Under the pieces are notes generated by a model that worked only from the letters and a program-made list of their open reading frames with translations, did no database searches and was not told the DNA's origin. From Verrucomicrobiaceae bacterium UBA7681 (GTDB taxonomy: Bacteria; Verrucomicrobiota; Verrucomicrobiia; Verrucomicrobiales; Verrucomicrobiaceae), in assembly GCA_002482965.1 (NCBI GenBank), contig DLGZ01000031.1, positions 26,629 to 90,628 on the forward strand: a stretch of DNA of 64,000 nt. Reading direction: 5' to 3'. Within the stretch, counting starts at the first letter, position 1. Every line of letters starts with the position of its first letter. Position numbers and translations under genes: made by a program. Below, one piece after another: positions 56,020 to 64,000 of this stretch.

Positions 56020-56600
56020 ATTGGAGAGGGTTGCAAGTTGTTTGCCCCACATCTGTGTGGCATCGTCTATTGGCCTGAAAAACTGCGACGCCCGCCATTC
56101 CTCGCCTCGCTGACTGTACTAGCGGAAAGCTCCGTCATCCTTGATTCTCCCATCGGCTCTGCGGCCGCGCCGCCTGAGCTTCTAAAGCACTGGCCACCGA
56201 CCAAGTCAGGGCCCTGCTGAAGAGCCTGCCAGCGCGCTGCAATGCCTGAGAGCGGGACGCAGAACACAGCGGCTTGCGGCGCAATGGCGGAGCAGACGCT
56301 GCTGGTACCCGGCGTCGTGTGGAGGGGCACTGGGTTTGCTTCCCGGATTGGCTGCCAGAACCCAGGGGAGCACTCGCTAAAGCTCGGCACCCCTGGGCTT
56401 AAATACGGAAGGCCGTTGGCCTTCAAGACAAGGATGTCAGTCTGTTCTGCAAGCCTCAATAAGTGTCAGCAGAACCCACTTTCAGGGTGAAATGGAGGCG
56501 AGGGCGGGAATTAAACCCGCGCCTACCGGTTTTGCAGACCCGTGCATTACCCCTTTGCTATCTCGCCGTTCTCGAATTGAGAGCCGGGGATGGTGGGGGG
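56020..56600. repeat. Long dispersed repeat, copy R1 (with decayed tRNA-Cys)
   Basis: Begins ATTGGAGAGGGTTGC and ends after GAGAGCCGGGGATGGT; the same order of sequence recurs at 62938-63576 with moderate divergence. R1 lacks about 36 bases (CCCATTCTTCGCTAAAGC and following) present in the other copies. The tRNA-Cys-like sequence lies at its right end. The rest of the gap 55900-56492 holds no recognisable gene. Confidence 0.85.
56493..56567 (-). pseudogene. Decayed tRNA-Cys (GCA)
   Basis: 75 nt with anticodon loop CTGCAAA and encoded CCA. It differs from the intact copy at 63467-63541 at five positions: acceptor A7 opposite C66, a D-loop change, G28 opposite G42, one variable-loop change, and U instead of the nearly invariant C56 in the T loop. 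Three changes hit pairs or tertiary contacts, so it is probably not functional. Confidence 0.75.
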
Positions 56601-56664
56601 CGAGAATTGAGGGGAGGTTATTAGGTCTATTCTTTGCACCCTTAGCCCCTTTCTCTGTTTGGGG

Positions 56665-57237
56665 TTATGGCGGAAACAGGCTGGCGAAGTCCGAGGCGGA
56701 AGAGAAGGACAGCCGAAACAGGCCCTGGAGGCCGACGGTGGTGGTGAGGCGTCCGTCCGCCACGCCACTGACGGGCCTTTCGACCTTGTTGAAACGGTAA
56801 GTCATCCGCGTCAGCATCTCGGACGGGAGGACGGTTTCGAGGCTGAAGGGGGTGGAGCGCTCTGCCAGCAAGACGTGATCTGAACCCGTCCAGTTTAAGG
56901 CGCGCAGCCAGGGGTGGAGCTCGACCCCGCGGTCGAGGATCTCGAAAGCCCGCCGCCCATGACGCTCCTCGGGAGGATAGAGATCGGGATGCTCAGCGAT
57001 GAAGTCATCCACCGTGAGGATGGCCCTGACGCGTATCTGCGAGAGGATGTGAAGGGCACCGTCTCGAACCGAAACCGGATACACGATCTCTCCGGCCTTG
57101 ACGCCGGCCCGGATGAAACTGGGCTGCGTGGTGTGAGGGCCGCCAAAGAGAAAGTCAATGTTTCTGCCTATGAGGTCGTGCTTTCTGGCGATCTTGATGC
57201 GGTCGCTGTTCCAAAGCACTGTGTAGGCATTGCTCAT
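56665..57237 (-). CDS. Hypothetical protein, possibly PUA/ASCH-like
   Basis: 190 residues, no signal or membrane segment. The N-terminal 70 residues (VLWNSDRIKIARKHDLIGRN, then KAGEIVYPVSVRDGALHILSQIRV) read as small beta strands of the kind seen in ASCH/EVE-type domains, but the match is impressionistic. The rest is mixed alpha/beta. It lies just after the decayed tRNA repeat and may be repeat-associated cargo. Function unknown. Confidence 0.6.
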   Translation of the reverse strand: MSNAYTVLWNSDRIKIARKHDLIGRNIDFLFGGPHTTQPSFIRAGVKAGEIVYPVSVRDGALHILSQIRVRAILTVDDFIAEHPDLYPPEERHGRRAFEILDRGVELHPWLRALNWTGSDHVLLAERSTPFSLETVLPSEMLTRMTYRFNKVERPVSGVADGRLTTTVGLQGLFRLSFSSASDFASLFPP

Positions 57238-57439
57238 TGCAGGGGAGGCAGGTTGAGGTGGGGCGAACTGGATGAATGGTGAACCGATGGCGAGGTTTGC
57301 AGCCGCTTTATCGTGCTGGGTTTGGCCGTAAACGTCCGGAGCGTGGTGCTCATGGGTGTGGTTTTACATTCCCATGCGGTTGTGGGGCAATCAAAATGTG
57401 GTTTCGGCTGGGGACATGGATGGCCAGTGGCAGCGCTGA

Positions 57440-57700
57440 TGCTCTCATTGGCTCTGGGGTCGCGCTGTCTGGGCTTCTGAGGGACCGGCCACCGGCCCAG
57501 TCAAAGCGCTGGTGAAGTGCCGGGGAACGAAGGCTATCCGTGTGCTGCAATGCCTGAGAGCGGGACGTAGAACACAGGGACCTGCGGCGCCATGGCGGAA
57601 CAGGCGCCCATTCTTCGCTAAAGCTACGAAGGGCAAGCATGCTGGTACCCGGCGACGTGTGGAGGGGCGCTGGGTTTGCTGCCCGGATAGCTGGTGCGAC
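57440..57700. repeat. Dispersed repeat, partial copy R3
   Basis: Matches the central part of R1 and R2: CAATGCCTGAGAGCGGGACG, then GGCGCCATGGCGGAACAGGC, CTTCGCTAAAGCTACGAAGG, AAGCATGCTGGTACCCGGCG and GTGTGGAGGGGCGCTGGGTT. It lacks the tRNA end. The surrounding gap 57238-58103 has no gene. Confidence 0.8.
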
Positions 57701-57793
57701 AATCCAGGGCTTGCTCGTTCCTCGCTGCGCCTTGGGCTGAATCCTCCGCACCTTTGGTGCTAAAGCGGTTCGCAAAACTCATTTCCATTTAGC

Positions 57794-57866
57794 AGGCTGT
57801 TCCTTGCCCGAAAATCAGGGGCTTCAATGGCGGCTGGCTGAGGACAGCCAGCCCTACCAGCGCTGG
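57794..57866. repeat. Hairpin-containing short repeat, copy 1
   Basis: Contains GGCTGGCTG-AGGA-CAGCCAGCC, a perfect 9-bp stem, within a 73-bp sequence recurring at 63760-63831 (AGGCTGTT to CGCTGG). Confidence 0.75.
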
Positions 57867-58103
57867 ACATTCGAGCACTCGAGGGAGGTAGGACGCTTGG
57901 TCCTCCAAGCGCCGTCGAACGTCGCCTCGCGCCGCTTTCCGGAAATCAGTTTCGCAAAACGCTATAAGATCCTGCCGGCAATGAGAACGAAACATGGGAG
58001 TAACCGAGTGCCATTCATGCCGGGTATTTTTTGCTTATCCTCAAAAGCAATGGCCTAGCAGATTAAGCGTGACAAGGCGTCCGATGGGTTATTCTTTTGG
58101 AGA

Positions 58104-58880
58104 ATGAAATGGGCTCCCTTGATACTGCTGGTTGGTTTGGGCATGGTGGCGGAGTGCGCTTGGGGAGGTGAGGCGGTGGTGAACTCTTTGGGGATGAAGT
58201 TTGTGGCGGTGCCTGGAACGAAGGTTTGGATGTGCATCCATGAAACGCGGAAGGGCGATTATGCGGCGTATGCGAAGGAGAATCCGAAGATCGACCTGTC
58301 GTGGGAGAAGATCGAGGCCTATGGGGTGCCGGTGAGCGAGCGGGATGATCACCCCGTGGTGAATGTGAACTGGGAGGATGCGGTCGCCTTTTGTGAATGG
58401 CTGAGCCAGAAGGAGGGCAAGGTCTATCGGCTGCCGACGGATCGGGAATGGAGTTATGCGGTGGGCATTGGGACGAAGGAGGAAAAAGGACTGACTCCGG
58501 AGAAGCTGGATGCGAAGCTGAAGGAGATTTATCCCTGGGGCAAAACGTGGCCGCCGCCGACGGGTGTGGCCAATCTGGCAGACACGGCCGGGGCGTCGAA
58601 GATTCCGGGACTGGTCGTGGTTCCTGGATACACGGACGGTATTGTGACGACGGCGCCGGTGATGAGTTTTAAGCCGAACAAACTAGGCATCTATGATCTT
58701 AGCGGCAACGTGTGGGAATGGTGTGAGGATTGGTATAACAAACTGCGCAAAGAGAAAGTGCTGCGCGGCGGATCGTGGGGCTATGATCCGCTGAGCCTGC
58801 TGTCATCCGACCGGCTGTATCACGCGCCGTCCACGCGGGATATGTATCGGGGATTCCGGTGTGTGTTGGTGAGGCCGTGA
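58104..58880 (+). CDS. SUMF1/formylglycine-generating-enzyme-like secreted protein
   Basis: 258 residues with a signal peptide (about 1-21, APLILLVGLGMVAECAWG). FGE-sulfatase domain: NSLGMKFVAVPGTKVWM, HPVVNVNWEDAVAFCEWLSQ, YRLPTDREWSYAV, IYDLSGNVWEWCEDWY and VLRGGSWGYDP, ending RGFRCVLVRP. The copper-binding Cys pair needed for formylglycine synthesis is not evident: only one Cys sits in the final motif. It is therefore probably a non-catalytic SUMF1 homologue, a class abundant in Verrucomicrobiota. No sulfatase is nearby. Its 3' end is duplicated at 52290. Confidence 0.87.
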   Translation: MKWAPLILLVGLGMVAECAWGGEAVVNSLGMKFVAVPGTKVWMCIHETRKGDYAAYAKENPKIDLSWEKIEAYGVPVSERDDHPVVNVNWEDAVAFCEWLSQKEGKVYRLPTDREWSYAVGIGTKEEKGLTPEKLDAKLKEIYPWGKTWPPPTGVANLADTAGASKIPGLVVVPGYTDGIVTTAPVMSFKPNKLGIYDLSGNVWEWCEDWYNKLRKEKVLRGGSWGYDPLSLLSSDRLYHAPSTRDMYRGFRCVLVRP

Positions 58881-58977
58881 TGGATTCGATCAAGCATGAC
58901 ACGAGGGTGCTCAATGCCTGGCGTCTTGCCCCTGGCAAGTGTTCTATGCAAAAAGTATCCCTCAAAAGTCACCCAGC

Positions 58978-59976
58978 TCACTGACCGAGCTTTTCAGCCC
59001 ATTCCTTCATCAGGGACTCCTGTAGAATCTTTGTCGCCGCTTCGATAGCCTTCTTCTCAGCCACAAAGTCACTCACATCAGTCCCCGTTCCATACTGACT
59101 TCCTGAAGCAAGGATTCGGCTATCTGATGTCGAAACTAGAGAAAGCTCGACTCTAGCGCGTGCGGCTGTGAACCCTCCGATACGCGTCGATATATCCGAC
59201 GTAGCAGCCCCGAGAATAAGCACGCCCACTCCTTTTTCGCGGGCTTCACTCAGAAGTTTCTCATGTTCCTCACTTTCTAATTGGACTGCCGAATCAGCAG
59301 AAACCGCCTGACTAGGTTTTGACAGCTTAACGAGCTTAAAAGCATGTGTTTGAAGGAAGACCTCCAGCGTTTTCTCTGCCGCCGGATCTGGCCGCATCTG
59401 CTTTGTAGCACTGCTTTCAGGCACTCGAATGGCCACCGCAGGCAAAGCGGCCCCCTTGGGGATTTCGAATTTGCTCACAAGAGTAGAAGAAACCTCAGAT
59501 TGGCGTCCTTCCAGCTTTACTATCGCTGTGATCACTTGAGCCGCCAGTCTTGCGCCGAAGTTCATCGGATCCTCATCCTTCACCATCGTAGCCAATACCG
59601 GCTTAAAGACGCCCGTGCTAACCTGAATGACTCGACAGTTTACCGCCTGATTTCCTGCCACACTCATGTCACTGCCGAAGATGAGATACTTGGCCCCCAC
59701 CAAATTCCCAAGCTTCACAGCTTGATCGTTGGTAATGCCGGCCGCCCCGAGTTGCAGTTCCTCAAGGACATCTGAAAGCTTATCTCGATGCACCAGCTCG
59801 TAATTGGCGTTCTCGGAAACCTTCATTTGCATCACTTCAAACACAAACTGACCGACATCATCCTTCGAGTCACCAGTGGTTGTGTGACGAAATGCCACAG
59901 GCACCGCAGCCAATGAATGTCCGCAAAGAACTGCCAGCATTAGAAGACAAAGAAGCAAATTCGGCATTTTCATCAT
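58978..59976 (-). CDS. Secreted CsgG-like protein
   Basis: About 332 residues from the chosen start at 59976 (MMKMPNLLLCLLMLAVLCG signal peptide); the frame is open to 60018. Domain order: a CsgG-type N-terminal region (about 30-190, FEVMQMKVSENANYELVHRDKLSDVL then GAKYLIFGSD) and a second region with repeats of VAIRVPESSAT and GVGVLILGAATSDISTRIGG that again resembles CsgG. CsgG-like proteins make outer-membrane assemblies or LpoB-like envelope factors. It lies 44 bp downstream of a large related gene, forming an operon with it. Confidence 0.75.
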   Translation of the reverse strand: MMKMPNLLLCLLMLAVLCGHSLAAVPVAFRHTTTGDSKDDVGQFVFEVMQMKVSENANYELVHRDKLSDVLEELQLGAAGITNDQAVKLGNLVGAKYLIFGSDMSVAGNQAVNCRVIQVSTGVFKPVLATMVKDEDPMNFGARLAAQVITAIVKLEGRQSEVSSTLVSKFEIPKGAALPAVAIRVPESSATKQMRPDPAAEKTLEVFLQTHAFKLVKLSKPSQAVSADSAVQLESEEHEKLLSEAREKGVGVLILGAATSDISTRIGGFTAARARVELSLVSTSDSRILASGSQYGTGTDVSDFVAEKKAIEAATKILQESLMKEWAEKLGQ

Positions 59977-60020
59977 AGCAGTGGATGGATAGCGTTTTAA
60001 GGCCTTCCCTACAATCATTT

Positions 60021-62768
60021 TTACTGTGGGGATACGACAACTGGCTTTTGCGAGGCCAATTCATTTGACCAGAGCTTCACAAAGCGTTGGTCAGGACCAA
60101 AGTCACGAGGGGCATCATCTTTATCCATCTCATGCTGCTGTTGGACTGCCCGTATCAATTTCCGCACATCCATCTCTTTCAATCGTTTGAGAGTATGAGG
60201 GGCGACGCCAAGATCCAGCCTCCCCACCGAAAGCGACCATTGCTTGGAAAAAACATCCGGTGGAAAAGGGGAAAGCCACCCTTCATCAGGATGCTGCTCA
60301 ACAGTATGGTCCATCAAGACACTCTGCACTCCCCATAGACTGCTCGTCAGCAGGGCCAGTTCCATCTCGAAGGGACGATTCCTCACTCTTTGAAATTTAT
60401 CAACGTAATAGCCTGACCTCACAGAAAACGCGCCCTCGCTTGTCCCAGCACTGTCGAATGAATCCTCTCCGCTGCCGCCATAAAATTTGTCCAATGTAAG
60501 CAGCATCACGCCCAAAGTCACCTCTTCCGGGAGCTTTAAACGGATACACATCTCAGCCAGACGATTACCTGAGACCGCCCTGGAAACAGGCCGGTAAAAC
60601 GAAAGCTGTTTTAGATCCATGCTGTGCAAAACCCAAACCTTGACCTTGCATCCCCAAAAATTCGCCATCAGACGCGCCACTCTCAAAGCCAGCTCTGCAT
60701 TGACTGTGTCATCATGAATGAAATGAATGCAGCTGTCGTCCGGCCAGCGCACCCCCTGAGCAATCGTTGGCAGCGTGTCGAGCGGACTAGCTCCATTTTC
60801 CGCCAGCAGCTTGCTCAAAATCCTTTCTTCTTCACTAAATCCTTCATAACGAGCCGCCAGCAGCGCACATTGAGCATCGGAAATGGCGAGTTCCTTTTGT
60901 CCAGAAGCCAGCCTTGCTCGAACAAAAGGAATCCATACTTCCCTCTTACTAAATGAGGAAGCATCCGCCTTCCTGGTAACGAATTTCAAAGCCTCGCCTG
61001 CTCGACCTTTGAGAGTCAGCACCTCAAGAAATCGCCCCACAAAAGAAGACTCGGTCATGTAGTTGTCGCGAAAATCCCAAAGCAGCTTCATTTCGCGGTC
61101 AAAGTCCTTGCACAAATGGAGGGCATCCGCTGCAAGATGACTGCTCATCTCGGATTGCTCGACACTCTGCAGAATGAAGTCCGCCGCCTCCTTATTCCGC
61201 CCCAAGTTCATCAATGCCCGGCACATGCGAGTCCGAGCATCATGGCTTTTGACATCCAAACTCATGCCAGCCTTTCCTTGACCAAGCATGTCCACAGCTT
61301 TTTGAGCATCGCCAGTTGAAATCCACAAGTCCGCCAGATGCACACGCGCCCTTGAATGGCCTGCCTTCACGAGTCCCACCAACGGTAATTCATAAACGCG
61401 CCTTGCCGCATCATTCAATTGCTTCGTCAAAGCCGCGTTTTTCAGCAAAGGCATCAAAGACTCCATCCCTGGAAAATCGGGATGCATTTCGGCGTGGGAC
61501 GGATGCCGCAGCGAAGCAGTCGAGTAATAGAGCAACTCGTCCGCAATCGCCATCATCTGACTCTCATCATCATGGGCTAAAGAAAGCGCTGCGTCAGACC
61601 AGCGGACCGACTGTTTGACGCTTGTCGTCTTATCAGGGCGCAAACCAACCTGAAAGTCTCTCCCCCGAAGCGAAGTGATAAATTGCGCCTCCTGGTGTCG
61701 CCTTTCACGATCGTCCCTCACTTCATCATCTTCTCTGTTCGAGTCTTTTCCCAAAGCATCACTGACTAAAGACTCGATCACTTGATTTGGAGGCTCGGAG
61801 AGCGCCCCACCGGTCCACGAAGCCACTGCCAGGATGCTTCCAGTCGATGGATTCACGACAAACAAATCCGTGGAAACATTTTCTTCAGAATGAAAGTAGA
61901 CATAAGGCACAAAGACAATGTCCGCATTCACCAGCCGACCCACTTGAGCTCCGGCAGACCCCGCACTGACAGCTTCCACCTCATGCTCTTGCAACAGGGC
62001 CGACAACTGACTTCGGTCCACCAATTCAACATGCTCCCCCAGAGCAGCCAAAGATTGATCCAGAACCGCGCGAATCGATGCCGCGATCTGAGGCAGCCTC
62101 GAAGTATCCCCCAGTGAACTAATCGGGTCCAAGACTGCACAAACAACCTTCTTTGGATTGGATGTATCCTTCGTCTTATTCGCAGACATGACCCCGGTGG
62201 TTACTTTGCGAAGGTTAATCCGAGTGGCCAGCATTCTTGCCGCCATTTGGGGAACGCTCGTCGCCAAACTGGCGGAGTTACCAATCGAAATGACTATCGG
62301 ATCAGGCAACTTCATGTTCTCACCAACCATCACAGGAAATATCCTCAACTCCCTGCGGTGATAATCAAGAGCACTCAGCAAAACGCAATCCGCTGGAAGA
62401 ATTGTCGCCTTAATTTCATGTGCATCCTTCACTTGATGAAGCTTCTGCTCGAAAACGAGCTCGCTCATGCCTGCACGGATGAGCAAATCCACATCCCATG
62501 ACTTTAGCAGTTCCGCCTGCAGCCTCGACTCAAAAGCGCAGATGTCCTTGCTCAAAGCGCTGTTACTCTCGAAATCGACAATCGTAGGAAGCACCGCAAT
62601 TCGTTGTGGTGTCACCCCTTCCACAAATACTGCAGGCATATCAGAAATTTCATGTTTTCGCGTCAACCCCTTCCAAACGCAGAAACAGAGGATCATTGCT
62701 AGAACGACGGAACTCCATCTTGGATGCCAGGATTCCGCTGAATCTGAAAAGTCATCTGGGTCATTCAT
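60021..62768 (-). CDS. Large membrane protein with CsgG-like region
   Basis: 915 residues from the start at 62768 (MNDPDDFSDSAESWHPRW). One transmembrane helix (about 19-36, VVLAMILCFCVWKG) is followed by two CsgG-like segments (RIAVLPTIVDFESNSALSKD, then VVCAVLDPISSLGDTSRLPQ with VELVDRSQLSALLQEHEVEA and GRLVNADIVFVPYVYF), and then a long helical TPR-like part to about residue 690. The C-terminal region (about 690-890) has no recognised family. It overlaps nothing upstream; a repeat with tRNA-Cys lies 170 bp away. Probably envelope-associated. Confidence 0.75.
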   Translation of the reverse strand: MNDPDDFSDSAESWHPRWSSVVLAMILCFCVWKGLTRKHEISDMPAVFVEGVTPQRIAVLPTIVDFESNSALSKDICAFESRLQAELLKSWDVDLLIRAGMSELVFEQKLHQVKDAHEIKATILPADCVLLSALDYHRRELRIFPVMVGENMKLPDPIVISIGNSASLATSVPQMAARMLATRINLRKVTTGVMSANKTKDTSNPKKVVCAVLDPISSLGDTSRLPQIAASIRAVLDQSLAALGEHVELVDRSQLSALLQEHEVEAVSAGSAGAQVGRLVNADIVFVPYVYFHSEENVSTDLFVVNPSTGSILAVASWTGGALSEPPNQVIESLVSDALGKDSNREDDEVRDDRERRHQEAQFITSLRGRDFQVGLRPDKTTSVKQSVRWSDAALSLAHDDESQMMAIADELLYYSTASLRHPSHAEMHPDFPGMESLMPLLKNAALTKQLNDAARRVYELPLVGLVKAGHSRARVHLADLWISTGDAQKAVDMLGQGKAGMSLDVKSHDARTRMCRALMNLGRNKEAADFILQSVEQSEMSSHLAADALHLCKDFDREMKLLWDFRDNYMTESSFVGRFLEVLTLKGRAGEALKFVTRKADASSFSKREVWIPFVRARLASGQKELAISDAQCALLAARYEGFSEEERILSKLLAENGASPLDTLPTIAQGVRWPDDSCIHFIHDDTVNAELALRVARLMANFWGCKVKVWVLHSMDLKQLSFYRPVSRAVSGNRLAEMCIRLKLPEEVTLGVMLLTLDKFYGGSGEDSFDSAGTSEGAFSVRSGYYVDKFQRVRNRPFEMELALLTSSLWGVQSVLMDHTVEQHPDEGWLSPFPPDVFSKQWSLSVGRLDLGVAPHTLKRLKEMDVRKLIRAVQQQHEMDKDDAPRDFGPDQRFVKLWSNELASQKPVVVSPQ

Positions 62769-62937
62769 GGTTAAGTTGGTTAGATAATGACAAGACGGAA
62801 TAAAACTTCCAGCCGCAGAGTGCAGTGTGTGGAGATGCAGCAGCAGAGCTTTCTTAAGCGCTGCTACTGCTACATGCACGTTTTGCTAAATGAACGAATC
62901 AGAGATTTTGCCAAACACAAGATGATGATGGCGCGTG

Positions 62938-63576
62938 ATTGGAGAGGGTTGCCAGATGTTTGCCCCACGTCTGTGCGGCATTGCCTGCTGGCTTGAAAAA
63001 TTGCGACACTCGCCATTCTCCACCTCGATGATTGTGCTCGCGGAAAGCTCCGGCATCCTTGATTCTCTCAGCGGTTCTACGGTCACGCCGCCTGAGCTTC
63101 TGAAGCACCGGGCAGCGACCAAGTAAGCGATCAAGTCAAGGCGCTGCTGAAGTGTCTGGGAGCGAAGCCTGTCAGTGCGCTGGAATGCCTGAGAGCGGGA
63201 CGCAGAACACAGCGGCCTGCGGCGCCATGGCGGAGCAGACGCCCATTCTTCGCTAAAGCTACGAAGGGCAAGCATGCTGGTACCCGGCGTCGTGTGGAGG
63301 GGCACTGGGTTTGCTTTCCAGATTGGCTGCCAGAACCCAGGGGAGCACTCGCTAAAGCTCGGCACCCTTGGGCTTAAATACGGAAGGCCGTTGGCCTTCA
63401 AGACAAGGATGTCAGTCTGTTATGCAAACCTCAATAAGTGTCTGCGGAACCCTTGTCAGGGTGAAATGGAGGCGAGGGCGGGAATTGAACCCGCGCATAC
63501 CGGTTTTGCAGACCAGTGCATTACCACTTTGCTACCTCGCCGTTCTCGATGTCGAGAGCCGGGGATGGTAGGGGGG
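62938..63576. repeat. Long dispersed repeat, copy R2 (with intact tRNA-Cys)
   Basis: Direct repeat of 56020-56600, same orientation, starting ATTGGAGAGGGTTGC. It keeps the 36-base segment missing in R1. The tRNA-Cys gene occupies its right end. No other gene is seen in 62769-63466. Confidence 0.85.
63467..63541 (-). tRNA. tRNA-Cys (GCA)
   Basis: 75 nt including encoded CCA (63467-63469). Acceptor GGCGAGG pairs with CCTCGCC, D-arm GCAAAGTGGTAATGC, anticodon arm CTGGT-CTGCAAA-ACCGG, T arm GCGGG-TTCAATT-CCCGC. Anticodon GCA reads cysteine codons. All expected invariant bases (U8, G18G19, T54T55C56) are present. Confidence 0.93.
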
Positions 63577-63611
63577 AATGGGGGGATGTCAACTGTGGAG
63601 GGGTTGAGCCC

Positions 63612-63945
63612 GGAGGGCTCGATGCTGGATGCTTGATCCTAGATGCTGGATTCCAGAGGGGGAGACGGGCTGAAAGCCCGAACTACGTGCGTGTGCTGGG
63701 CGGGGCGGCTGGATGCTCGATGCTGGATTCCAGACGGGGCAGGGATGGGCCGGTTCCATAGGCTGTTTCTTGCCTGAAGATCATGGGCTTCGACGGCGGC
63801 TGGCTGAGGACAGCCAGCCCTACCTGCGCTGGGCCTAAGCGTGGCGGGTGTGGATTTCTGAGATGGCCCAGTGGGCGTGTTCGGAGATGAGGGGGCGGGG
63901 GCCGATCCTGGATGCTGGATTCTCGATGCTGGATTCCAGATGGGG
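63612..63945. repeat. Short-motif repeats GATGCTGGATTCCAG
   Basis: Variants of GATGCTGGATTCCAG occur at 63642, 63718, 63922 region and as shorter forms at 63621 and 63912, interspersed with GC-rich hairpins such as CGGGCTGAAAGCCCG (63667). The stretch 63542-64000 has no gene. Confidence 0.65.
63760..63831. repeat. Hairpin-containing short repeat, copy 2
   Basis: Second copy of the 57794-57866 element, with the same GGCTGGCTG-AGGA-CAGCCAGCC hairpin. Each copy follows, at 100-200 bp, one of the longer R repeats. Confidence 0.75.
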
Positions 63946-64000
63946 CAGGAATGCCCCGGTTACTTGGGCGCGTGCCGCGTGCGAATCTCTCCCACGGCCC

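Noticed and set aside
56067..56459. Minus-strand frames of 130, 141 and 171 codons in R1, R3 and R2 with similar translations
   Set aside because: Similarity follows from the underlying DNA repeat. Lengths and ends differ among copies, frameshifting indels occur, and there is no sign of selection on the protein, so I treat them as repeats rather than genes.
56020..63576. Reading the R1-R2 interval as an integrative island with tRNA att sites
   Set aside because: No integrase or excision gene lies between the repeats, the duplicated part is far longer than a usual att core, and a third partial copy lies inside. A repeat family explains it better.

Overview
The window looks like a GC-rich chromosome segment from a Verrucomicrobiota bacterium close to Prosthecobacter or Verrucomicrobium. 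This is inferred from gene content (alternative complex III beside cytochrome oxidases, SUMF1-type proteins, a kinase-TPR protein, many small secreted proteins of unknown role) and from weak or absent Shine-Dalgarno sequences. No rRNA gene or phylogenetic marker is present to confirm it.

Layout. 1-5253 (minus): a Yej/Opp-type peptide ABC importer; the ATPase runs off the left edge. 5387-7402 (plus): two paralogous retropepsin-like lipoproteins, then a terminator. 7581-25153 (plus): one 17.6-kb respiratory operon. It holds alternative complex III (actABCDEF), a small linker protein, a CcoN/CcoO/cytochrome c module, a cupredoxin-like protein and an aa3 oxidase (CoxA, a CoxC with a large insert, CoxD, two tiny membrane proteins, CoxB). 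It ends at a strong hairpin and is followed by heme A synthase. A perfect TGTGA-N6-TCACA palindrome lies just before actA. 26392-34842: kinase-TPR protein, SGNH hydrolase divergent from a DHDPS-family lyase, GNAT enzyme and small orphans. 34842-37094: small genes separated by attC-like sites, read as an integron cassette cluster without integrase. 37175-49504: housekeeping and transport (NlpC/P60, DMT and AEC transporters, MnmM, SelO, FAD oxidoreductase, GlmS, SulP, Usp). 49978-64000: accessory region rich in dispersed repeats, with a cupin, a RelE/HigA toxin-antitoxin pair, an AT-rich island with an alpha/beta hydrolase and a HEPN-like protein, a SUMF1 protein, two CsgG-like proteins, and a duplicated repeat carrying one intact and one decayed tRNA-Cys.

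How the genes work together. ACIII would oxidise quinol and pass electrons to cytochrome c domains or the cupredoxin, and on to the aa3 oxidase, whose subunit I keeps all heme and copper ligands. The CcoN-like protein in the same operon has lost the canonical CuB and heme b3 ligands, so the CcoN/CcoO/cytochrome c set looks like a repurposed electron-transfer or assembly module rather than a second oxidase. That module and the attC-bearing cassette cluster are the most unusual items. The AT-rich hydrolase/HEPN-like pair is a candidate conflict system.
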